Positions 55,291 through 64,000 are shown, counted from the stretch's first letter. The stretch: 64,000 bases of DNA from Leptospira sp. B5-022 (GCF_000347035.1 NZ_ANIJ01000015.1:186001-250000); one strand, 5' to 3'. Made by a program: numbers and translations. The notes: a model not told the origin generated them from the sequence alone.

Positions 55291-57171
55291 ATGCGAAACA
55301 AGATCCTTTATCCGGTCTATCTCTTAGGTTTGGTCGGTCTTGTTTCTTTTTTCTCCGTCTCCATCTCAGCCGAATCCAATTCATTTTCTTTAAGCGCATT
55401 CGTTCTCAAATATGTTCGTTTGGGAAGTACGGAAAACGGAGCCCCCAAATTAGAATTAAGCCCCCGCGATCGTAAAGAAGGTTCCGATCTATTTTTAGAT
55501 TTCGAGGAGAAGGAAGCCTCGGACCTGAACGACAAAGCGGGAGGTTACAGAATATTATCCTCTTCTTATCTTCCCGATTCGGCAAAGGCACATTCCGGAA
55601 AAAGATCCGCAGATTTCGTCGGTAAAAGATCGGGTATCAAAGTTTCCGGAAAAACAAAAGGAATACTTACAAGTTCCGACATTAAGGAGGAATTTTATAT
55701 CTCCTTTTTTATATTGCCCGGAAATCTGGATAAGGAAGCCGTCCTACTCTCCAAAGAGCTGTATACTCGAGGAAAAAAATTCGGCTGGGACCTTAGGATA
55801 AAAGACGAAATACCGATATTAGAATTTCGTAATTTTTTCCAAAAAACGGACAAAACACATTTATCTTTGAAACTTGCAGGGAACTCGAGACTATCCAGAT
55901 CGGATTGGAATCATTTTATCATCCATTTCAAGCCTGCTCAAAGAGAAATTGTATTCTATATTAACGGGAAAGAAACCGACAGGGCTTCTGTCTCTTCTAA
56001 GGAACCGATTATGCGGATCGGTTTCCATCCGGAGGACAGCACTCCGTTCAAGATCGGGGAAAGTTTTTATGGATGGTTGGACGACTTTTTAGTCTCTAAA
56101 GGAAGCCCTGATCCTGAGGTCCTATCCACACAATACGACGGGCAAAAGTACGATCCTTCTTCCTTTACTGCGGATGCGAAATTCGGGACCGCAATTTCTC
56201 CCGTTTACAAGACCAAGTTCTCCAATTCTTTACCGGAAGCAATATTATTAAAAGCGAATATACCCAAATCTTCCGTGCTCGAGTTATATTTCAGATCATC
56301 TCCTAAAATTTTCTCCAAAACGGAAGAATACCCTTCGTGGAAATCGATCGATCTCAGAAAGATAGAAGAAGAATTCAAAGAAGATGATCCATATAGGGAA
56401 ACGGAAGAAGAAAGTTCTCCAAAAGGAAAATCTTCCAGCTATCGTATCCCTCTGGATAAAATCTGGGGAAACAAACTCTCTTATTTCAAATATTACCAAG
56501 TAAAGGTCAAATTTAAGACCGATTCAGGTTCAAAGTCCAGCCCTGAATTAGAAGCTTTAACTTTTTCTTATAGAGAAACTACTCCTCCAGTCAAACCCGC
56601 CGGTTTAAAAATAGTGAACTTTGACGATTATGATCCGGAAGCACAAAGTCCTCGCGTTTGTTTGAGCTGGACCCAAAACCCGGAAAAGAATGTGCAGCAA
56701 AAAGGCGGTTATGTTATCCATTATGGGGTCGGTCCAAACCGTATGGTCGGGATCTTAAAAGGCACCAGCAAAGAATTGGAAAAAGGAAAAATGCCGGTTC
56801 TATCCACCAAGGGAAAAACCAAACATCCGATGAGCGAGTATTTAGATCCGATCTTTGGTGATGATTCGACTTGTCCAAAACGTAACGATATGAGCGGGCC
56901 AAAACTTTGTCAGTGTATAGACAATCGGCTCATTTCTTTGAACGCGGAAAAGCCGGAAGAAAATGACGACGAAGATGATAGTCCTAAATCCAAAAAGAAA
57001 AAGAAGAAACCTCGTAAGGACCCTTACGATAAAAAACTTTTATTCTTCCAAAAAGGATTAACGTATTATTTCAAAGTTGCGGCTTATAACTCTTTGTACG
57101 ATCCGGAAAATGGTCCGGACCAACTGAGTCCTTTAAGCGACCCCGTCGAGGTCTATTTCCTGAGCGAGTAA
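55291..57171 (+). CDS. exported LamG/fibronectin-III-like protein
   Basis: The 626-residue product has a signal peptide (about 1-27). Residues about 60-270 look like a concanavalin-A/LamG-type fold (FLDFEEKEASDLNDKAGGY, NHFIIHFKPAQREIVFYING). Residues about 440-626 contain fibronectin-III-like sequence (PPVKPAGLKIVNFDDYDPEA, VCLSWTQNPEKN), interrupted by a Lys-rich run (SKKKKKKPRK). It is probably on the surface or in the periplasm. Its end overlaps the convergent PIN-like gene by 39 bp. Confidence 0.7.
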   Translation: MRNKILYPVYLLGLVGLVSFFSVSISAESNSFSLSAFVLKYVRLGSTENGAPKLELSPRDRKEGSDLFLDFEEKEASDLNDKAGGYRILSSSYLPDSAKAHSGKRSADFVGKRSGIKVSGKTKGILTSSDIKEEFYISFFILPGNLDKEAVLLSKELYTRGKKFGWDLRIKDEIPILEFRNFFQKTDKTHLSLKLAGNSRLSRSDWNHFIIHFKPAQREIVFYINGKETDRASVSSKEPIMRIGFHPEDSTPFKIGESFYGWLDDFLVSKGSPDPEVLSTQYDGQKYDPSSFTADAKFGTAISPVYKTKFSNSLPEAILLKANIPKSSVLELYFRSSPKIFSKTEEYPSWKSIDLRKIEEEFKEDDPYRETEEESSPKGKSSSYRIPLDKIWGNKLSYFKYYQVKVKFKTDSGSKSSPELEALTFSYRETTPPVKPAGLKIVNFDDYDPEAQSPRVCLSWTQNPEKNVQQKGGYVIHYGVGPNRMVGILKGTSKELEKGKMPVLSTKGKTKHPMSEYLDPIFGDDSTCPKRNDMSGPKLCQCIDNRLISLNAEKPEENDDEDDSPKSKKKKKKPRKDPYDKKLLFFQKGLTYYFKVAAYNSLYDPENGPDQLSPLSDPVEVYFLSE

Positions 57172-57549
57172 GATCTTTACTAAATTCTGCTCTTTCCATT
57201 TAGGATCCGTACATAAGATCCCATCCAAGTCCGCCAAAGAAGCGGTCGCAATCTCCAACCATTCTTTCCAATCCAGATTTTTAGATGCAGAAAGCCGTAT
57301 CGCAAGCGAGATCTCTTCCTTTCTTATGGTGAGAAAATCCAAGAATAAATTTTTGGATTGGTTCCAGATGATCTCCCTTGTTAAAGGATCGGGCTCTTTT
57401 GCAAGAACCGTATCCAAACTAGGAAGAGCCAAAACGAAGATATGATTTTTTTTGGTAAGTGATTCGATCGCATTCGATACGGAGCGACGAGAAGCGGAAT
57501 TTCCGAGCATCAAATCCCTGAAACAATCGGAAGAAACTAATAATTTCAA
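57133..57549 (-). CDS. PIN-like domain protein (possible toxin)
   Basis: The 138-residue product is like a PIN nuclease: KLLVSSDCFRDLML with Asp8 at strand 1, and the C-terminal pattern WLEIATASLADLDGILCTDP, with ATA and Asp115 in the usual spots. The acidic residue that normally precedes ATA is Glu or shifted, so the active site may be altered. It starts with an ATGA overlap after a ribbon-helix-helix gene, the classic antitoxin-toxin order. Its last 39 bp overlap the convergent LamG-type gene. Confidence 0.62.
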   Translation of the reverse strand: MKLLVSSDCFRDLMLGNSASRRSVSNAIESLTKKNHIFVLALPSLDTVLAKEPDPLTREIIWNQSKNLFLDFLTIRKEEISLAIRLSASKNLDWKEWLEIATASLADLDGILCTDPKWKEQNLVKILLAQEIDLDGVA

Positions 57550-57749
57550 ACTTTTGCTTCCGGATAAATTTTGGATAATTCTCTCAAGGCTTCCAATCTT
57601 TGATAAGAATCCGATTTAAACACTTCGTTCCGAAAACAGGAGCGAAGTAGTTCGGACGCGGAGAGGTCTCGTTTCTCCGCCTCAGTCCTCAATAATTCGA
57701 ATTCTTCCTCGGTGAGGAGCATCTGAAATCTTCTTTCGACACGGGCCAT
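57546..57749 (-). CDS. ribbon-helix-helix protein (possible antitoxin)
   Basis: The 67-residue product begins with a strand-helix-helix fold: RRFQMLLTEEEFELLRTEAE and KRDLSASELLRSCFR, a CopG/MetJ-type DNA-binding domain. The C-terminal tail would bind the partner. Its ATG shares a base with the TAA of the TPR gene upstream, and its stop overlaps the PIN-like start, so it is coupled to both. Confidence 0.75.
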   Translation of the reverse strand: MARVERRFQMLLTEEEFELLRTEAEKRDLSASELLRSCFRNEVFKSDSYQRLEALRELSKIYPEAKV

Positions 57750-58342
57750 TACTCCTCTTCTTTCAGTTCCTTTTCGTTTTTCAAGTAGGTTCCGTAATAA
57801 ATTTGAGAATCTAGGATTTGTCCAAGGCTTTCGTAAATCGCCCCAATATTGTAATTTGCCTGATTCAAACGAAAATCATGCTTAAAAGACTTCTTAAATA
57901 GCTGAATAGCTCGGTCTTCCCTGCCTGCATACCATTCGGACATGGCCCATAAAAAGGTCCACTTTCCCAAATCCGGATCTCTCGGACTTACCTTTGCTAA
58001 ATATCCGACGTTCTCTTCGAAAAGACTGGCTGCTCTCAAGTAATTATCCCGGATCTTTCGGACCTTCTCCATTCTAGAAAACACATCTTCCGAATGACCA
58101 GGCAGTTCCAAGTCGGCTCTCCAAAAAAGTGCCCGGGCTAAATAGAGTTTATAGACCAACTCATTCGGATTTTTTTTAACGTATTCTTCCAGGAAAGGAA
58201 GGCTCTCCGCTTCTTTTCCACTTTGGTGAAGAAGTAAAACTTTCTGTTTTGCCGCCTTATTCCATTCTCTTCTATTTTCTTCTTGGGGAAAAGAAGGAAA
58301 AAAACTGGAACAGATCAGAAGGATGTATAAGAGAGAGCGCAT
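57749..58342 (-). CDS. exported TPR-type protein
   Basis: The 197-residue product has a short signal peptide (about 1-20) and TPR-like helices: LHQSGKEAESLPFLEEYVKK, FLWAMSEWYAGREDRAIQLF, NYNIGAIYESLGQILDSQIY. It may be periplasmic. It begins 31 bp after the larger sensor-like gene and ends on the ATG of the ribbon-helix-helix gene. Confidence 0.72.
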   Translation of the reverse strand: MRSLLYILLICSSFFPSFPQEENRREWNKAAKQKVLLLHQSGKEAESLPFLEEYVKKNPNELVYKLYLARALFWRADLELPGHSEDVFSRMEKVRKIRDNYLRAASLFEENVGYLAKVSPRDPDLGKWTFLWAMSEWYAGREDRAIQLFKKSFKHDFRLNQANYNIGAIYESLGQILDSQIYYGTYLKNEKELKEEE

Positions 58343-58373
58343 TTTCGATTCAATCTTATCCGACAGAAAAATA

Positions 58374-60611
58374 TTAAATATATGTGTACAAATTTTTTCC
58401 GTTTTCCGGATAAGGAAGTGGAGTGATCTGATATTCCTTTCCTATCGAATCCAAGATCATTCTAAGTTCCGATTCTCTTTCCTCTCTGGACAAAACGAAA
58501 ATTTCGGAAGGAGAAACTCCAAACCCGTAATCTTCCGCTCCGAGTCTAGGTTGGACCTCCTCAAGTACTTCTTTTCTCCATTTGTCAATGGCAGAATAAT
58601 CCAAGTCGCCCGTACATTTGATCTTGTATAAATTACATCTGCTTCTTTCGCCGTGAGTTGCCCAACGAAGAAGTAAAAATTGGATCTGGACCAAATCCCT
58701 TTTGTCCTGGATGGCATGCGAAGCCTGCTCTATCTCTAATTGTAAAAATGCATCTTCCACGGGTTCTATGGAATTTTCCACATTCTCTTTAATCTGATCC
58801 GCCAGATCGTTATTAGGCGGGTCCGGGAACATTAGGAAAAATCTAAAATCCAAACCGGATCTAAAAAGTGGAAAAGAAACAATTCTCATCACTCCATCCA
58901 AATCCGCAGAGTCGAATTTTTTACGGAAAAAATGATCGTTACGCCTTTCTTCAGTAACGTCAATGATGGAAACATCTCCCGTTTCTTTCCCTAAAAATTG
59001 ATCTCCGTATAAAAAGATCATATTCTGACGGCTATAAGGTTGTAAACCGTAGGACACAACAGGAAGATAAGCTCCCCTTCTTCTATCATAAAAATGAATA
59101 CTGAAAGATTTCAGATGAAGAGAGGAAAAAATCGTAAGATAATATTTTAATAAAGAAGAAACGGGAGCATCCAAACCCTGGTGGATCTCATCTAAAACTT
59201 CTAAAATTTTCCTTTTTTCACGGATCGGTTGTTTATCCAACCAGCTTCTGAATTTTTCCGAAAGGGGAAGTTCCTCGTTCGGATCGGTTTTACGAATTCC
59301 CCACCAAGCTCTCGCCCAAAGAAAAAATCTTGATTTATGCTGAGGAGCAAGCCCCCTCGCAGCTTTCAAACCGATCTCCGCTAGTCCTGTTACTCTCAGG
59401 GCTTTTGCTAATAGTCCCGAATCTTTTGGACGATCTAAAATTTGGATCTTAGGAATTTCTGGAGAAGTGGATTTTACCTTATCCACAAGTCTTGCTAATT
59501 CGTCCGTGAAAATAGAATCTCTCTTTTTCTGCAGAGCTTCGGGCATTTCCACAACGGATACCGCCGAAAGAGCGGAAGCCACTTCACTTTCTATATGGAT
59601 TGGCTCTTTCTTTTCTCTCAAAAACTTAGGAGTTAAAAAAGAATCCCCGGGCAGATCGAAAGGTAGAACATAGAATGTCCCGCTAGCATTAGGTTTAGTC
59701 TCCAAAACGGGAGGGATCGTTACGATTTCCGGAAGATCGGGGAACTCTTGCATTTTTGCCGCTTCGATCTGTTTAAAATTGGTCTCTTCTATCCTTTTAG
59801 AAAGAGTTTGAATGAGTTTGGAAACATCCGATTTCGAATAGGAAGAAGAGGACTTACTTTTGCGGACAAAAAGGATACAAGCATCCAATAGGAGCAATAA
59901 GCCGAAAAATACCGGGAACAATATTAAGAAAATATTACGTTCGAAAGGTACTAAAAGCAAAATCCCTTGGATAAAACCTATCTTATCTTCCGGATAAAAA
60001 GCGTAATATGCCCTGTATAATTTATCTCCTAAACGGATCTCTTTAAAGTCGGTTCCTCCATCTTTCATAGATTTCAAAACTTCTTCCGAAACCTTTCTAG
60101 GATCCGTTTTATCCCCATTTTCTTCCCAATCTTGGAAAGTGCCTAGTCTTGGTTCAGGAACGAAGTATTCCACCTTATCGTCCAAGGAAATTTTGAATTT
60201 TTCCTTATCTAAGACGGCAAGTACTGCGACAGACTTCGTATATAAGGGAACGAATAGTACAGGTTCGTTTTCTAAAGAAAGAAAACGACTCGTCTTTCCT
60301 TCCCAAGCTTGGGACAATAAATACCTTTCCTTGTCCCCTGAAAATTCCAGATTCGGAGTATTTTTTAGGTTCGGGTCCCAGGATAAAAAATTTTTTACGG
60401 GAAGAAATACATTGTTCGCGTCCAATTCTTCCGGATCCGATTCTCTGATCTTTTTTTCTAACTCTAAGATCTCTTTATTAAAGGAAACAAATACGGATTC
60501 CAATCTGGACTTATAAAAGATCCCGGAAGGGAAGTACGGTTCTAATAGAAGTACGGAAACGGAAAATATAAAAGATAAAGCGAGTATAAGTCTGAATTTA
60601 AAGCCGATCAT
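58374..60611 (-). CDS. large membrane protein with extracytoplasmic domain and GAF-like region
   Basis: The 745-residue product has one membrane helix (about 7-26), an extracytoplasmic domain of about 200 residues (Cache-like in layout), a second helix (about 226-249) and a long cytoplasmic part. Residues about 480-650 resemble a GAF domain: FSIHFYDRRRGAYLPVVSYG, then MRIVSFPLFRSGLDFRFFLM. I see no kinase, cyclase or EAL motifs, so the output is unknown. Its ATG overlaps the upstream gene's stop by 4 bp. Confidence 0.65.
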   Translation of the reverse strand: MIGFKFRLILALSFIFSVSVLLLEPYFPSGIFYKSRLESVFVSFNKEILELEKKIRESDPEELDANNVFLPVKNFLSWDPNLKNTPNLEFSGDKERYLLSQAWEGKTSRFLSLENEPVLFVPLYTKSVAVLAVLDKEKFKISLDDKVEYFVPEPRLGTFQDWEENGDKTDPRKVSEEVLKSMKDGGTDFKEIRLGDKLYRAYYAFYPEDKIGFIQGILLLVPFERNIFLILFPVFFGLLLLLDACILFVRKSKSSSSYSKSDVSKLIQTLSKRIEETNFKQIEAAKMQEFPDLPEIVTIPPVLETKPNASGTFYVLPFDLPGDSFLTPKFLREKKEPIHIESEVASALSAVSVVEMPEALQKKRDSIFTDELARLVDKVKSTSPEIPKIQILDRPKDSGLLAKALRVTGLAEIGLKAARGLAPQHKSRFFLWARAWWGIRKTDPNEELPLSEKFRSWLDKQPIREKRKILEVLDEIHQGLDAPVSSLLKYYLTIFSSLHLKSFSIHFYDRRRGAYLPVVSYGLQPYSRQNMIFLYGDQFLGKETGDVSIIDVTEERRNDHFFRKKFDSADLDGVMRIVSFPLFRSGLDFRFFLMFPDPPNNDLADQIKENVENSIEPVEDAFLQLEIEQASHAIQDKRDLVQIQFLLLRWATHGERSRCNLYKIKCTGDLDYSAIDKWRKEVLEEVQPRLGAEDYGFGVSPSEIFVLSREERESELRMILDSIGKEYQITPLPYPENGKNLYTYI

Positions 60612-61609
60612 TTTGCCTTTTCCCTAAATTGTCCGAGTAAACGGATCAGCTCGGTTTTCATTTGGACCACCTCATCTCTTTCGGAAAAACGGTTCTCCAT
60701 TCGGATTGTGAAAAGTATTCTTGAGGCGAGTATTCCGCAAATCAAAGCGATTAAAGAAATTCCGAAAGCACTCAAGACCAATAATAACTCTTCCGCTCTT
60801 GTCTTCCTTGGTTGGGAAAGAAAAATTTCCAAATCGCCTGTAACGATCTTTTCCCAAACGGGACGCACTAGAATATTCCGGGACTTGGAGTTTTTATCCA
60901 ACAGTGCATGTATCATTACCTTTGATTCCTCAGAGTTTGCAACTTCGGTACTATCGGGAAGTAAAGTACTGTTCGGGTTCAGATTGGTTTCTAAGAGTTC
61001 GGAATTTTCTTCTTTCTTCTTATATACCCAATACAAGATCCCTTCCGAAAAGTCCCTAGGTAAAAAGGATTTTTTAGAACCGCTTGCTTCTTGGACGATC
61101 CGATCGCCGTCTTCTTTTAAGATCTGTAGATATAGATCACCTGAAGAATTTCTGTATAATAAAAATCCGTCCGTATCTTCTACCCAATCTGCCTTAGACA
61201 CCTGCATTCCGAGTAATCTGAGTCCTTTGTGAAAACCAGGACCTTTCGGATCGGAAGAATACATTGTCCTAAAATTATAATCATAAATTCGGATCTGTTT
61301 CAACTGGATGGAAGAAATGAAAAGTTTTCCCAAAGCCTCTGCGCCCTTGTCGGTTTCAGGTTTGGGAAATTCTCTCATCAAATATTCGAATCTATAACCC
61401 AAGTCATAGTACTTGTTCTGAAATCTTTCTAGGATAGAGTCTAGGAAAGATTCCTTTTTCAGTTTAGGGTACAAACTAAGAATTTGGATCGGAGAGAAGA
61501 AAACTGCATCCTTCCATGCGCTTGGAAAAAAAGGGATGGTAATCAATACGATACATAGCAGTATCAGAGATAGAATTCGAGATCTTTTGCTATGTTTACG
61601 CGGGTTCAC
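60608..61609 (-). CDS. membrane protein with extracytoplasmic sensor-like domain
   Basis: The 333-residue product has an N-terminal membrane helix (about 12-32), an extracytoplasmic domain (about 33-270) and a second helix (about 275-298), then a short cytoplasmic coiled-coil (RFSERDEVVQMKTELIRLLG). The layout mirrors the first third of the next gene. It has no catalytic output domain and may be a partner subunit. The gene order here is this protein, the large sensor-like protein, TPR, ribbon-helix-helix and PIN-like. Confidence 0.62.
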   Translation of the reverse strand: MNPRKHSKRSRILSLILLCIVLITIPFFPSAWKDAVFFSPIQILSLYPKLKKESFLDSILERFQNKYYDLGYRFEYLMREFPKPETDKGAEALGKLFISSIQLKQIRIYDYNFRTMYSSDPKGPGFHKGLRLLGMQVSKADWVEDTDGFLLYRNSSGDLYLQILKEDGDRIVQEASGSKKSFLPRDFSEGILYWVYKKKEENSELLETNLNPNSTLLPDSTEVANSEESKVMIHALLDKNSKSRNILVRPVWEKIVTGDLEIFLSQPRKTRAEELLLVLSAFGISLIALICGILASRILFTIRMENRFSERDEVVQMKTELIRLLGQFREKAK

Positions 61610-61683
61610 CCTTCTAGTATCGGCGATTCCTTCATAAAGAATCAGTCTAATTCAATGGGATAATCGATACTTCTCGGACCAAT

Positions 61684-62649
61684 ATGATATTTTATGTATT
61701 TATAGACGGGATAGGCTTTGGGGAAAACAATCCGGATAAAAATCCATTCTCCAAGTATGCAAAGGGGATATTTCTACCCTTGGGCAACAAAACGATCCCG
61801 GAAGATTCCCCCTCCAAATTAAGAGAACTCACCTATATTAAAACGGACGCAAGTATGGGTGTCAAAGGGCTCCCCCAAAGCGCCACAGGCCAAACTTCAC
61901 TTTGGACAGGGATCAATGCCTGCCAGGTCTTGAACCGTCACATGAGTGGATTTCCCACATTCACCTTAAAACGTATCATCGCAAAATATTCCATTATTCG
62001 TATCTTAGAAGAGAACGGATTTAAAGCGGATCTATTGAACTGTTATACCCCAGGTTTTGCAGAACATATAAAAAAACATCCTAGACATGTATCCGCTTCT
62101 ACTTTGATCCAAATGGCTGCAGACAAACCCTTAAAAGATATGGATGATTTGAGAGATGGTAAGGGTCTATATATGGACATCAGCCGCGATTTCCTTAGGA
62201 AGTTCGGAAAGGACTTTATAGATAAGGATGATCCGGTTTTAGAGATCCAAGATCCGTACAAAACCGGTAATGAGATCATTCCCGCGATGAAGGATCATAC
62301 TTTGTGTATCTACGAATACTTTATCACGGATAAGGTAGGCCATAAAATGAACTGGAAAGGTGCCGAAAAATGTATCTCCGACCTGGAGAGTTTTTTACTC
62401 GGAGTTTTGGACGCGATGGATCCTGAACAAGACCAGCTCATTCTCACTTCCGATCATGGAAACCTGGAAGATCTGACTGTAGATGTGCACACTGTGAATC
62501 CGGTGCCAACTATTCTGTACGGTAAATATACGGAACAAATGAAGGACAAGATACACGCTTTAAAAGATATCCCTCATGCAATCTACGATTGTTTAGGGAT
62601 ACAGATCCAAATGTCCGAACAAGAATTTATTCAGACATCTGCAAATTAA
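61684..62649 (+). CDS. alkaline-phosphatase-superfamily metalloenzyme
   Basis: The 321-residue product has the metal-binding pattern of this superfamily: MIFYVFIDGIGFG (Asp near 8), LPQSATGQTSLWTG (nucleophile Ser/Thr region), and ILTSDHGNLED with VHTVNPVPTILYG near the C terminus. These resemble phosphoglycerate mutase iPGM and phosphopentomutase metal sites, but the length is too short for iPGM. The substrate is unknown; it may be a phosphomutase or phosphatase. Confidence 0.72.
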   Translation: MIFYVFIDGIGFGENNPDKNPFSKYAKGIFLPLGNKTIPEDSPSKLRELTYIKTDASMGVKGLPQSATGQTSLWTGINACQVLNRHMSGFPTFTLKRIIAKYSIIRILEENGFKADLLNCYTPGFAEHIKKHPRHVSASTLIQMAADKPLKDMDDLRDGKGLYMDISRDFLRKFGKDFIDKDDPVLEIQDPYKTGNEIIPAMKDHTLCIYEYFITDKVGHKMNWKGAEKCISDLESFLLGVLDAMDPEQDQLILTSDHGNLEDLTVDVHTVNPVPTILYGKYTEQMKDKIHALKDIPHAIYDCLGIQIQMSEQEFIQTSAN

Positions 62650-62655
62650 AATTTC

Positions 62656-63807
62656 TTAATATTTCCAATCGTCGTCTTGACGATCATCGTCGCTAGGTTT
62701 AGCTTTTCCGCCGCCTTCTCCGTCCTTGTATCTAAGATCGTCTTCTATCTGATCCAAGGCTTCTTTTTTCCAAGCAGCCGATTTTTTACCTACAGGACTA
62801 TCGGGATTTCTATCCGCAGATTCTTGGAAAACCGCAGCAGCTTTCTCATACTTTCCGCCTCTGAAATAAATGGTCCCCTTTCTGAACATAGCGGCTTGAT
62901 CCAAGGTTCCGTCCGAATTTTCCAGGATTTTGTTCAAATACTGGATGGCTTGTTCCGATTTTCCCAAAGCGTCGTAACTTTCCGCGATATAATACCAGGC
63001 TTGTTCCCTAGCTCTTTCGCTGACACCGATGTCCAAAGCCTTTTTCAAGGTTTCGATCGCAGAGTAATATTCCTTGCGAACGTATAATTCTCTTCCCTTC
63101 TCGAGAAGTCCGGAACGGAATTCCTTATCCACGGCAACCTTGTCCGGATCGAAGTAAGCGTCGGACTGAACGTAATCCTCGTACACATCGTAAGCGGACC
63201 AATCTTTACCCATTCTACGTAAAGATTTTCCCCATCTGACCCTCGCTTTTACGTTTTCAGGATCTTCTTGTAAGGCCAATACGTAGTTCTTTCTAGACTG
63301 ATCGTAGTTACCTTTTTTCATATAATAATCGGCAATTGCGGATAACGCGTTGGATCTAAGCTTATTGTCTCCGGAAGTCCTAAGAACTTCTTCCAAGTGT
63401 CCCTTACCTTCTTCATCCCTGTTTAATAAAAGAAGTAGATTCCCAAGGCCGTAGGCGACCCTAGCCTTTTCCTCGCGAGCCAAACCTTCTTTTTGGTTCA
63501 GCTCTCTGAAGATGCCAAGGGCTCTCATCTTATCTCCGGTCTTGTCCAGAGCGGTTGCCAGATCGTATTGGATGCGGAAAGAAAGATCCGTGCCCACATC
63601 CTTGGAGGATAATTCAGCGAAAATGTCCAAGGCCTTTTCGGAAGATTTAGGATTGGAATGTTTTAGGAATTCCTCTCCTTCTCTGACTTTTTCCATGATC
63701 CCTTTATTTGTGGAATCAGTGTCTTGGATCACCGCAGTGTATATTCCGGTAAGAAGGCCTGCGCATACGAATAAAAATCCCGTGACTAAAATGATGGAAC
63801 GGTTCAT
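62656..63807 (-). CDS. TPR-repeat protein, membrane-anchored
   Basis: The 383-residue product has an N-terminal membrane helix (about 3-24) that is likely an anchor. Many TPR repeats follow, such as KALDIFAELSSKDVGTDLSF, NYDQSRKNYVLALQEDPENV and GKSEQAIQYLNKILENSDGT. An acidic, disordered tail ends the protein. The ATG at 63807 has GGAGGAAGAAG directly upstream; a longer start at 63837 lacks one and would overlap the upstream gene further. It overlaps the upstream gene's stop by 4 bp. Confidence 0.8.
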   Translation of the reverse strand: MNRSIILVTGFLFVCAGLLTGIYTAVIQDTDSTNKGIMEKVREGEEFLKHSNPKSSEKALDIFAELSSKDVGTDLSFRIQYDLATALDKTGDKMRALGIFRELNQKEGLAREEKARVAYGLGNLLLLLNRDEEGKGHLEEVLRTSGDNKLRSNALSAIADYYMKKGNYDQSRKNYVLALQEDPENVKARVRWGKSLRRMGKDWSAYDVYEDYVQSDAYFDPDKVAVDKEFRSGLLEKGRELYVRKEYYSAIETLKKALDIGVSERAREQAWYYIAESYDALGKSEQAIQYLNKILENSDGTLDQAAMFRKGTIYFRGGKYEKAAAVFQESADRNPDSPVGKKSAAWKKEALDQIEDDLRYKDGEGGGKAKPSDDDRQDDDWKY

Positions 63808-64000
63808 CTTCTTCCTCCGCCGATCCGGGCCAGACATTGTTTGGTCCAGAACTCGGTTCGTTCCGGATTGTAGTTCTTTGTATCCTTTTGAACGAAGAAC
63901 TTTAGGGCTTTATTATATTCGCCCTTCTTATAAAAAGACATTCCGAGGAAAAACTTTGCTTTTCCTCTAATATCTATATCACTAGAACCTGCATAAGGAG
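63804..64000 (-). CDS. TPR-type protein, C-terminal part (cut by window end)
   Basis: On the minus strand the frame is open from the window end to a TGA at 63804-63806 and encodes about 65 residues. GKAKFFLGMSFYKKGEYNKA is a TPR-like helix pair. The stop overlaps the ATG of the next TPR gene (ATGA). The start lies outside the window. The two are therefore adjacent TPR genes in one operon. Confidence 0.7.
   Translation of the reverse strand, partial: PYAGSSDIDIRGKAKFFLGMSFYKKGEYNKALKFFVQKDTKNYNPERTEFWTKQCLARIGGGRR

Overview
The window looks like a spirochaete chromosome, most likely Leptospira. The evidence is a DUF1564 protein (a family I know only from Leptospira), a P83/100-type antigen like those of Borrelia and Leptospira, an hrcA-grpE-dnaK-dnaJ operon behind a CIRCE element, flgB-flgC-fliE, many lipoproteins with spirochaete-style lipoboxes, and frequent TTG starts. 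By eye the base composition is in the low-to-mid 40s % GC, which would suit the higher-GC 'intermediate' (P2) leptospires better than L. interrogans. That placement is inference. I see no rRNA, tRNA, insertion sequence, prophage or CRISPR array; the window is ordinary chromosomal backbone.

Layout. 1-5 kb: tail of an MmcQ/YjbR-like gene, a phasin-like gene with a strong promoter and two TGC-N3-GCA dyads, then a minus-strand envelope cluster (acyltransferase 3, signal peptidase I, PASTA-tailed penicillin-binding protein, Maf glycosyltransferase). 6.7-11.7 kb: plus-strand hypothetical, SPFH/SHOCT protein, threonine synthase, an orphan HATPase-like protein and a tail-anchored protein. 11.9-15 kb: leuS and a zinc-ribbon microprotein. 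15.2-18.5 kb: ABC ATPase plus FtsX-type permease. 18.5-25.9 kb: minus-strand heat-shock operon hrcA-grpE-dnaK-dnaJ continuing into an oxidoreductase, YqgE, a DUF2721 protein and perhaps an 8-cysteine secreted protein. 26-30.7 kb: ppnP, an acetyltransferase, a c-di-AMP (ydaO-type) riboswitch in front of a stand-alone antiporter-tail/universal-stress-like protein, two tandem cyclic-nucleotide-binding proteins and the DUF1564 protein. 30.8-37.9 kb: msrA, a TetR-controlled membrane protein with a visible palindromic operator, a PAS histidine kinase, a CarF/PEDS1-type plasmalogen desaturase homologue and two alpha/beta-hydrolase lipoproteins. 38-44 kb: M48 protease, DUF898 protein, family-4 uracil-DNA glycosylase, His-rich CDF transporter and a chemoreceptor. 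44-47.8 kb: a 49-codon small gene, queD-queC, pntAB-pntB (no pntAA beside them) and a DUF454 protein. 47.8-54.8 kb: TPR protein, lipoprotein, STAS protein, flgB-flgC-fliE, P83/100 protein, serC and a secreted protein. 54.8-64 kb: rpiB, a LamG/fibronectin-like secreted protein, an overlapping minus-strand operon (two membrane sensor-like proteins, TPR, ribbon-helix-helix, PIN-like), an alkaline-phosphatase-superfamily enzyme and two TPR-type genes, the last running off the end.

The most interesting items are the c-di-AMP riboswitch driving a detached antiporter regulatory domain, the RHH/PIN-like pair embedded in a TPR/sensor operon, the PhaR-like dyads at the phasin promoter, the CarF homologue, the TetR operator over its own operon promoter, and the orphan HATPase protein. 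No database search was possible. Family names rest on motifs I could read; every functional assignment beyond that is marked as inference.
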